DNA of 64,000 bases from Mesobacillus subterraneus. Its GTDB lineage: Bacteria; Bacillota; Bacilli; Bacillales; Cytobacillaceae. Under the pieces are notes generated by a model. The model did not search any database. It saw only the letters and a program-made list of their open reading frames with translations, and was not told the origin of the DNA. This document shows positions 56,716 to 64,000 of the stretch, in pieces. Both the position numbers and the translations under genes were made by a program. The stretch is taken from assembly GCF_020524355.2 (NCBI RefSeq), contig NZ_CP129019.1, positions 868,001 through 932,000 of the forward strand, read 5' to 3'. Each line of letters starts with the position of its first letter. Position 1 is the stretch's first letter.

Positions 56716-57717
56716 ATGGAAGAACGAATCATCTCCAGTGAAGCGGGCGACCAGGATGTTTCATTTGAGCAGAGCCTGCGTCCGCAGACACTCAGGCAAT
56801 ATATCGGCCAGGATAAAGTGAAAGCAAACCTTGAGGTTTTCATTGAAGCCGCCAAAATGAGGCGGGAAACGCTGGATCATGTGTTGCTCTACGGACCGCC
56901 TGGTCTGGGTAAGACGACACTGGCAGCCATCATCGCCAATGAAATGGGCGTCAACCTCAGGACGACCTCAGGACCGGCCATTGAAAGGCCAGGTGACCTG
57001 GCAGCCATCCTGACGGCATTGGAACCGGGGGATGTCCTGTTCATAGATGAAATTCACAGGCTCCCAAGAACAATTGAGGAAGTACTCTATCCTGCGATGG
57101 AAGACTTTTGCCTTGATATCGTCATCGGCAAAGGTCCAAGTGCCAGATCTGTCAGACTTGACCTTCCTCCGTTCACGCTTGTTGGTGCAACTACTCGTGC
57201 CGGTTCGTTGTCAGCTCCTTTAAGAGACAGGTTTGGAGTTCTGAGCCGTTTGGAATACTATAATGAGAAACAACTTACTGATATTGTCGTCAGGACAGCT
57301 GAGCTTTTGGAAACTGACATCGACTGGCCTGCCGCCGAGGAGCTTGCAAGGAGATCGAGAGGAACACCGAGGATTGCCAACCGCCTATTGAAGCGAGTGC
57401 GCGACTTTGCGCAAGTGCGCGGAAATGGTGCTGTAGAGGAAACTCTTGCTCGGGAAGCTTTGGAATTGATGCAGGTTGACCAACTTGGTCTTGACCATAT
57501 AGACCATAAATTGCTGAAGGGCATCATCGAAAAATACCGCGGCGGTCCCGTCGGGTTAGAGACGATCTCTGCAACAATAGGAGAGGAATCTCAGACAATT
57601 GAAGATGTGTATGAACCATATTTATTGCAGATCGGGTTTTTGCAAAGGACTCCTAGGGGAAGAATTGTAACGGAGGCTGTATACCGACATTTTGAAATGG
57701 AGGTGCCTGAACGATGA
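56716..57717 (+). CDS. ruvB: Holliday junction branch migration ATPase RuvB
   Basis: The 333-aa AAA+ motor has Walker [12 protein letters not shown], Walker [10 protein letters not shown], the arginine-finger region [16 protein letters not shown] and the C-terminal winged helix ([18 protein letters not shown]). The stop overlaps the next small gene by four bases. Confidence 0.97.
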   Translation: MEERIISSEAGDQDVSFEQSLRPQTLRQYIGQDKVKANLEVFIEAAKMRRETLDHVLLYGPPGLGKTTLAAIIANEMGVNLRTTSGPAIERPGDLAAILTALEPGDVLFIDEIHRLPRTIEEVLYPAMEDFCLDIVIGKGPSARSVRLDLPPFTLVGATTRAGSLSAPLRDRFGVLSRLEYYNEKQLTDIVVRTAELLETDIDWPAAEELARRSRGTPRIANRLLKRVRDFAQVRGNGAVEETLAREALELMQVDQLGLDHIDHKLLKGIIEKYRGGPVGLETISATIGEESQTIEDVYEPYLLQIGFLQRTPRGRIVTEAVYRHFEMEVPER

Positions 57718-57911
57718 CAGGAGCAGCGAAGTTCGTGATGATCGCCGGTGCAGTCATTTTCATCATTGGATTCATCATGCAGTTTGTCAATCTGGGAAGA
57801 TTGCCAGGAGACATCGTCTTTAAAAAAGGCAGCACAACCTTTTACTTCCCCATTGTAACGTCTATTCTGGCAAGCATTATCTTATCCGCAATCTTTTACT
57901 TTATTGGCTGA
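57714..57911 (+). CDS. Small DUF2905 membrane protein
   Basis: The 65-aa protein has two hydrophobic helices joined by [20 protein letters not shown], the DUF2905 pattern. It overlaps the ruvB stop and is 53 bases from queA; this position is usual in Bacillaceae. Function unknown. Confidence 0.88.
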   Translation: MTGAAKFVMIAGAVIFIIGFIMQFVNLGRLPGDIVFKKGSTTFYFPIVTSILASIILSAIFYFIG

Positions 57912-57964
57912 TTCAGATGATCGGTCCATGAACAAATAAATAGAAAATTAGTAAGGGTGACAAC

Positions 57965-58993
57965 ATGAAAGTAGATTTGTTTGATTTCCATTTACCTGAG
58001 GAATTGATTGCCCAGACTCCGCTTGAACAAAGAGCGGAAAGTAGGCTCATGGTCCTAAATAAAGAAACGGGCCATTTAGAACATGATATTTTCAAGAATA
58101 TCAAAAGCTACCTTAAACCGGGTGATTGCCTCGTCCTGAATGACACAAAAGTTCTACCGGCAAGGCTTTTTGGGATGAAAGAGGACACGGGTGCTAAAAT
58201 TGAAGTTCTTCTACTGAAGCAGCTTGAGGGTGAAGAGTGGGAAACACTTGTGAAACCCGCAAAGAGAGTGAAGGCAGGCACGAAAATTATTTTTGGAGAC
58301 GGCCTATTAACTGCAGAATGCACAGGGGAAGCTGAACACGGTGGAAGAAACCTTAAATTTTCATATAATGGCATCTTTTATGAAGTGCTTGAACAGCTGG
58401 GTGAAATGCCTCTTCCTCCTTATATTAAGGAGCAGCTGGAAGACAAGGATAGATACCAGACGGTTTTTGCAAGGGAAAGAGGTTCTGCGGCAGCACCGAC
58501 TGCTGGTTTGCACTTTACCGAGGAATTGCTGGAAGAGCTTAAGGAAATGGGCGTTCATATCGCCTTCATTACCCTTCATGTCGGGCTGGGAACATTCAGG
58601 CCTGTCAGCGTGGATTCCATTGAGGAGCACGATATGCATTCTGAGTTTTATCAGGTGACTGAGGGAACGGCATTGCTGTTAAACTCTGTACGGAAGCAGG
58701 GCGGGCGTATCATTACCGTGGGAACAACCTCAACCCGGACGCTTGAAACCATTGCTACAGCCAACGATGGTAAGTTTGTCGCTGAAAATGGCTGGACCAA
58801 TATCTTCATTTATCCTGGATACGAGTTTAAGGCAATCGACGGGATGATTACCAATTTCCATTTGCCAAAGTCGACGCTGATCATGCTTGTAAGTGCTTTG
58901 GCTGGACGCGATAATGTTCTTAATGCCTATAATAATGCAGTAGAGGAAAGGTATCGCTTTTTCAGCTTCGGCGATGCAATGTTGATATTATAA
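57965..58993 (+). CDS. queA: S-adenosylmethionine:tRNA ribosyltransferase-isomerase
   Basis: QueA transfers the ribosyl part of SAM to 7-aminomethyl-7-deazaguanine in tRNA, giving epoxyqueuosine. The 342-aa protein has [40 protein letters not shown], the [13 protein letters not shown] motif and [10 protein letters not shown]. tgt, which acts just before it in the pathway, lies next. Confidence 0.96.
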   Translation: MKVDLFDFHLPEELIAQTPLEQRAESRLMVLNKETGHLEHDIFKNIKSYLKPGDCLVLNDTKVLPARLFGMKEDTGAKIEVLLLKQLEGEEWETLVKPAKRVKAGTKIIFGDGLLTAECTGEAEHGGRNLKFSYNGIFYEVLEQLGEMPLPPYIKEQLEDKDRYQTVFARERGSAAAPTAGLHFTEELLEELKEMGVHIAFITLHVGLGTFRPVSVDSIEEHDMHSEFYQVTEGTALLLNSVRKQGGRIITVGTTSTRTLETIATANDGKFVAENGWTNIFIYPGYEFKAIDGMITNFHLPKSTLIMLVSALAGRDNVLNAYNNAVEERYRFFSFGDAMLIL

Positions 58994-59046
58994 TTTTTCA
59001 TGCTTTTCGTAAAATAAAAACACTTGTATTTCTGGAAGGAGCTTAA

Positions 59047-60189
<1,143 letters not shown>

Positions 60190-60257
60190 ATAAACTGCTT
60201 TTACTTAGGCTGTTTCGTTATACGAGTAAGGCCAAACAATGAAAGGAGGGGAAATGA

Positions 60258-60533
60258 ATGGAAGGATTATTAGGTACAGTATTCCCGCTGTTGCTGATGT
60301 TTGTATTGTTCTACTTTTTACTGATCCGCCCTCAGCAAAAGAGGCAAAAAGCGGTTCAGCAAATGCAAAGTGATTTGCAAAAAGGTGACAAGATAGTAAC
60401 AATCGGCGGTTTGCATGGAATTGTTGATGCACTTGATGAAGGCACTGTTGTCATCAAATGTGGAGACGGAAGCCGTCTTACATATGACCGCGCGGCAATT
60501 CGCGATGTCAAGGAAACAGCAGCAGGTGTATAA
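60258..60533 (+). CDS. yajC: YajC, preprotein translocase accessory subunit
   Basis: The 91-aa protein has one N-terminal membrane helix (VFPLLLMFVLFYFLLIRPQQKRQK) and a small cytoplasmic domain (GDKIVTIGGLHGIVDALDEG). It works with SecDF. AAAGGAGG precedes the ATG. Confidence 0.95.
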   Translation: MEGLLGTVFPLLLMFVLFYFLLIRPQQKRQKAVQQMQSDLQKGDKIVTIGGLHGIVDALDEGTVVIKCGDGSRLTYDRAAIRDVKETAAGV

Positions 60534-60540
60534 CTAAAAT

Positions 60541-60574
60541 AAAAAAAGAAGCGAACTTGGTTCGCTTCTTTTTT
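60541..60574. terminator. Bidirectional terminator between yajC and yrzE
   Basis: GAAGCGAAC (60548-60556) pairs with GTTCGCTTC (60560-60568) with A-run and T-run flanks, serving both convergent genes. Confidence 0.93.
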
Positions 60575-60959
60575 ATGCCTTTGATGTTCCTCCAACGATG
60601 TTTACTCCAAGGATGCCGCCCATCATTGCCGTCAGGATATAGCAAATATGGTAGATAATCTGCTCAAGCGAGAATAAACTGTCATAACCCAGGTATTGGA
60701 ACAAGAAAATAATCAAAGAATATGCCAGTCCTGTAGCTCCACCTATCATCCAGCCTTTTTCTTTGCCATTTCCGCCAGTGATAAAGCCGCCGATGAAAAT
60801 CGATAAAAAAGAAATAGATGTCATGACGTATTGAAGCGAAGATTCTTGAACGGAGGTGAACTTTAAAAGAAGAGAAAATATAAAGCTGCTCACGATTGCC
60901 AACAGGAAAATTGCAATCACCCCGTACAGGACGGCTTTGCCTAAACTTTTAGATTCCAT
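60573..60959 (-). CDS. yrzE: YrzE-type TIGR04086 membrane protein
   Basis: The 128-aa protein has four hydrophobic segments with a GGFITGGNGKEKGWMIGGATG centre and matches the TIGR04086 (YrzE) family in sequence and position. I chose the ATG at 60959 (MESKSLG), preceded by GGAGAGGGG; a longer frame to 61034 lacks a ribosome site. Function unknown. Confidence 0.85.
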   Translation of the reverse strand: MESKSLGKAVLYGVIAIFLLAIVSSFIFSLLLKFTSVQESSLQYVMTSISFLSIFIGGFITGGNGKEKGWMIGGATGLAYSLIIFLFQYLGYDSLFSLEQIIYHICYILTAMMGGILGVNIVGGTSKA

Positions 60960-61146
60960 TAACCCCTCTCCTCTCTGATCTAATCCCTCTAAACGGGAAA
61001 TGCCTAGTACAAGCATATTCACGCTCATGGACAAATAGAATCAGTTTTTATTCAGGATTACACTGAAAAATTAATGAAACAATAAGTATGATTTCACTTC
61101 TTGGTTAAAGACTATGGAGGAATGCTGTGTGAAGGGCGGGGGGAAA

Positions 61147-61809
61147 GTGGAACAATATTTCATTATCCTTTTTAGGACATTGCTCCTTTATTTATTGATC
61201 CTTTTGATCTTTCGTTTAATGGGAAAAAGGGAAATTGGAGAGTTGAGCATCCTCGATTTAGTGGTCTATATCATGATTGCCGAGATGGCGTCCCTTGCAA
61301 TCGAAAATACGAAAGATCCTTTGATTGACACCCTTCTCCCAATCGGTTTCCTTGTCATCATTCAAATAGTATTTGCCTTGCTTTCTCTTAAAAGCAAAAA
61401 GTTCAGGGACATTGTGGATGGAAAGCCGACAATCATCATCAATAATGGGAAAATCGATGAAAAAGCAATGCGGTCGCAAAGATATAATTTTGACGACCTG
61501 CTGCTGCAGTTAAGAGAAAAGGATGTAGGGGATATTGCCGATGTGGAGTATGCCATTTTGGAGCCGTCAGGCACTTTGTCCATTTTCCAAAAGAAACAGG
61601 GAGAACAGGAAGGAAAACAAGACAGCAGCAGCCTTGCACTTCCGCTAATCATCGACGGCGAGGTCCAGGAGGATAACCTTGAAATGATTGACAAATCAAT
61701 TTTCTGGCTGTTGGAGCAGCTGAAAAAACAGAAATATGAAGATCCAGGAGAGATTTCTTTTTGCAGCTACCAAAATGGCAAATTCTATATTGACTTAAAG
61801 GATAAATAA
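61147..61809 (+). CDS. yrbG: YrbG, DUF421 (YetF-like) membrane protein
   Basis: The protein has three N-terminal membrane helices (about residues 1-75) and a YetF/DUF421 domain (GKPTIIINNGKIDEKAMRSQ, FDDLLLQLREKDVGDIADVEYAILEPSG with a charged break). The GTG at 61147 is preceded by GGCGGGGGG. It is convergent with spoVB. Family members of this kind affect spore traits in Bacillus; the molecular role is unknown. Product 220 aa. Confidence 0.88.
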   Translation: MEQYFIILFRTLLLYLLILLIFRLMGKREIGELSILDLVVYIMIAEMASLAIENTKDPLIDTLLPIGFLVIIQIVFALLSLKSKKFRDIVDGKPTIIINNGKIDEKAMRSQRYNFDDLLLQLREKDVGDIADVEYAILEPSGTLSIFQKKQGEQEGKQDSSSLALPLIIDGEVQEDNLEMIDKSIFWLLEQLKKQKYEDPGEISFCSYQNGKFYIDLKDK

Positions 61810-61838
61810 AAACGTGGATACAATGTCCACGTTTTTAC
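61806..61838. terminator. Bidirectional terminator between yrbG and spoVB
   Basis: AAAAACGTGGA (61808-61818) pairs with TCCACGTTTTT (61826-61836) around TACAATG. Confidence 0.93.
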
Positions 61839-63395
61839 TTATTTTTTTAAAAATGATGCAAGGACAGATCGTAATTTCGAAAGTTCATTTTTCCTGATCA
61901 GGAGGCTGAGAGCAAGAGAAAGGGACAAGTACAGGCAGGTTACAGTTCCTGCATTTATAAGAATTCTTAGTGCCAGTGAAAGACTTTCATCCAGCCAATC
62001 CCATAGAAGGAAACCAAGTGATCCTGAAAGAATGATAATGGCAAGTACCTTTACATAATCTCTTACATAAAAAGTGAATGAAACAGCCTTAAGCATTGTC
62101 GCGAAATGGAGCAGGGTGATAAGGACGATTCCCATGACCATTCCGAGGGCTACACCGTTTATGCCAAAAGCAGGCTGGCTTGCCAACAGGAAAATCACAG
62201 CGGTCTTGACCAGATTTCCGATCAGGCTGTTGATCATAGCTGCCCTAGCCAAATCAAGAGCCTGCAATGCAGCCTGCAGTGGTCCCTGGAAATAGTAGAA
62301 CAGGAAGAATGGTGCCATCAGCTTGATGAATTGTGAACCATTTGCCGTACCGTACATCAATGTCATTAATGGTTCAGCCAATACATATAAAACAACGATC
62401 GCCAGACCGCCTGTCAAAAGGGAAAATCGCAAGGATTGCTGCAGAAGGTGTTCGATTATCTTCATGTTCTTGCGGGAGTTCGCTTCACTGATTGCCGGTA
62501 CAAGTGAGGTGGATAAGGAATAGGTGATGAATGATGGCAATAGCAGCAATGGCATCGCGAAGCCGGTCAAGGCTCCGTATTGTTTCGTGGCAGCCACAGC
62601 TGCCACACCGGCAATCGCCAGACTGTGTGCAACGACGATTGGTTCAAAAAACCAGGAAACAGAGCCAATCAGCCTTGAACCAGTAGTTGGCAAGGCAATC
62701 CTCATTAAATCATTAAAGGTCGATTTTCCGGAATGGACGAACTGAAAAAAGTTATTCCGCAGCCTGAATTTTTTCCGAAGCTTGAAGGTCGTCATTAGAT
62801 AGAATAGTGAAATTAGCTCACCGATCACAGAGGCAATCATGGCACCTGCTGCCGCATATTCAATTCCATAAGGCATGAAAGTTTTTGTCAAAACAGCAAT
62901 CAACGTGATCCGGACGAGCTGTTCGATTACCTGGGAGATTGCGGAAGGCCGCATATTCTGCCTTCCCTGGAAGTAGCCGCGGAGAACCGAGGAAACCGCA
63001 ACGATTGGCACGATTGGTGCGATGGCCAGCAACGGCCATTGCGTCCTGGGATCCGTGAACAATGTCTCAGACAAGTATGGAGCAAGGAAAATGAGAGCCG
63101 GTGTAAAGACAATAGATAGTGATATAGTGGTTGCAAGTGAAACGACAAGGATTTTCTTGATTTTTCGGAAGTCGCCCCTTGCCTCCGCTTCAGCTACATT
63201 TTTCGAAATCGCAACTGGGAGACCCAGTTGTGTAATCGTCACGACAAGCACCAAAGTGGGGAAGGCCATCATGTAAAGACCAACACCTTCTTCTCCGATG
63301 GAACGGGCAATGACGATCCGGTTTATGAAACCAAGCACCCTCGTGACGAGCCCGGCCATTAACAAAATAAATGTTCCTTTTAAAAACTTCGACAT
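61839..63395 (-). CDS. spoVB: SpoVB, MOP-superfamily flippase for cortex precursor
   Basis: SpoVB is needed for spore cortex synthesis and belongs to the MurJ/Wzx flippase superfamily. The 518-aa protein has about 14 membrane segments and the family start KGTFILLMAGLVTRVLGFIN. Length is normal. It is transcribed toward yrbG and divergent from comN. Confidence 0.95.
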   Translation of the reverse strand: MSKFLKGTFILLMAGLVTRVLGFINRIVIARSIGEEGVGLYMMAFPTLVLVVTITQLGLPVAISKNVAEAEARGDFRKIKKILVVSLATTISLSIVFTPALIFLAPYLSETLFTDPRTQWPLLAIAPIVPIVAVSSVLRGYFQGRQNMRPSAISQVIEQLVRITLIAVLTKTFMPYGIEYAAAGAMIASVIGELISLFYLMTTFKLRKKFRLRNNFFQFVHSGKSTFNDLMRIALPTTGSRLIGSVSWFFEPIVVAHSLAIAGVAAVAATKQYGALTGFAMPLLLLPSFITYSLSTSLVPAISEANSRKNMKIIEHLLQQSLRFSLLTGGLAIVVLYVLAEPLMTLMYGTANGSQFIKLMAPFFLFYYFQGPLQAALQALDLARAAMINSLIGNLVKTAVIFLLASQPAFGINGVALGMVMGIVLITLLHFATMLKAVSFTFYVRDYVKVLAIIILSGSLGFLLWDWLDESLSLALRILINAGTVTCLYLSLSLALSLLIRKNELSKLRSVLASFLKK

Positions 63396-63516
63396 TACGC
63401 TCCCTGCCTTCTCAAAAATGCATATTTCATATACAATTAACTATATGCAAGAAAGTGGACAAAGCATGACAAGGTTAAAACATTAAGACTAGAAAATTGG
63501 ACGAGGGGGCCAGGGG

Positions 63517-63813
63517 ATGAATTCAAGCCATACATACGGACGGTTTTACAAGCAAGTAAAGCCGGCATTGGAAAGCAAAATTGAAGAATTCAAAATATTC
63601 GGTTATGAACAGATTAAGGAAAAAGAATTATGGGATTATCTCACAAAGAAAAAATGGAAGAAACCGAAAGAAGAAATACAACTATATGAAATCATCGCTG
63701 ATATTTTATCCGCAAAAATAGGTGACGTAATGAATTTTACCACCGTTGAAGCATTCAAACTGGGAGACTTTGCGCTTGATGATGAAGAGGGACGAAGGGA
63801 ACTGCTGAAGTAG
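63517..63813 (+). CDS. comN: ComN-like post-transcriptional regulator
   Basis: The 98-aa protein matches ComN (YrzD), which in B. subtilis binds the comE message and aids competence. Conserved features are KPALESKIEEFKIFGYEQI and EKELWDYLTKKKWKKPKEE. GGGGCCAGGGG lies ahead of the ATG. It is divergent from spoVB, as in B. subtilis. Confidence 0.9.
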   Translation: MNSSHTYGRFYKQVKPALESKIEEFKIFGYEQIKEKELWDYLTKKKWKKPKEEIQLYEIIADILSAKIGDVMNFTTVEAFKLGDFALDDEEGRRELLK

Positions 63814-63913
63814 CAGGGGAAATGGCTCTTTGTGCTGATTTACACGAAAACATCCCAATGCTGATTTTTTATAGAGAGAATCTTTATTTATTTAGTTAAC
63901 GGAAAAAGCTTAA

Positions 63914-63942
63914 TTGACAGTTTTTTTAAACTGTTACATAAT
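63914..63942 (+). promoter_or_regulatory. Sigma-A promoter at the window edge (likely secDF)
   Basis: TTGACA (63914-63919) and CATAAT (63937-63942) are 17 bases apart, after comN. In B. subtilis secDF follows here, but no gene starts before the window ends. Confidence 0.65.
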
Positions 63943-64000
63943 TAGAATGCTATAAATTGGCTACTGTTTATTTTCTTTTGTCTTTTTGTTTTTTTGTCTG

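Overview
The window reads as chromosomal DNA from an endospore-forming, low-to-moderate GC Firmicute of the Bacillaceae. Protein sequences and gene order follow the Bacillus subtilis hemX-to-comN region closely: hemX-C-D-B-L, spoVID, ysxE, valS, folC, comC locus, spoIIB, maf, radC, mreBCD, minCD, spoIVFA/FB, rplU-prp-rpmA, spo0B-obg, pheB-pheA, niaR-nifS / nadBCA, safA, a CoxA-like lipoprotein gene, bofC, ruvAB, queA-tgt-yajC, yrzE, yrbG, spoVB, comN. A Mesobacillus/Cytobacillus-like species is my guess; the sequence alone does not fix the genus. No rRNA, tRNA, phage, IS element or CRISPR was seen.

Layout. 0-4.4 kb: haem operon. 4.5-5.5 kb: 19 exact 52-bp tandem units with palindromic arms. 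5.6-8.3 kb: spore morphogenesis genes spoVID and ysxE. 8.4-12.9 kb: T-box-controlled valS, then folC. 13-29 kb: a type IV pilus cluster at the position held by comC in B. subtilis. It holds a diguanylate cyclase, three minor pilins on the minus strand, two poorly characterised genes, a VanW-like exported protein, pilB, pilT, pilC, a major pilin, prepilin peptidase and pilMNO. 29-39.7 kb: spoIIB, maf, radC, cell-shape and division genes, the SpoIVF complex and RNase G. 39.7-44.5 kb: the L21-Prp-L27 operon, spo0B-obg and pheB-pheA. 44.5-50.7 kb: the NAD regulator, cysteine desulfurase and nadBCA, with a second 52-bp array (13 units) between the divergent arms. 51-55.5 kb: safA with a large internal repeat, a kinase-like gene, a lipoprotein gene and bofC. 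56-63.8 kb: ruvAB, queuosine genes, yajC, spoVB and comN, ending with a promoter that probably serves secDF outside the window.

Two things stand out. First, nine conserved genes are broken in the sequence as given: valS, folC, the VanW-like gene, pilT, comC/pilD, mreC, minC (fused in frame to minD), spoIVFA and nadB. Several are normally essential, and the lesions sit in A-runs or at GGCC-containing spots, so they look mostly like consensus errors rather than true gene loss. Second, the intergenic regions carry two repeat systems: two 52-bp-period palindrome arrays of unknown role, and a dispersed element of about 124 bp with a terminator-like 3' end, found at seven loci with three tandem copies between bofC and ruvA.

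The pilus cluster is the main accessory feature. A membrane-anchored GAF-GGEEF cyclase at one end and a PilB ATPase with an N-terminal MshEN-type (c-di-GMP-binding) domain suggest local second-messenger control of pilus extension.
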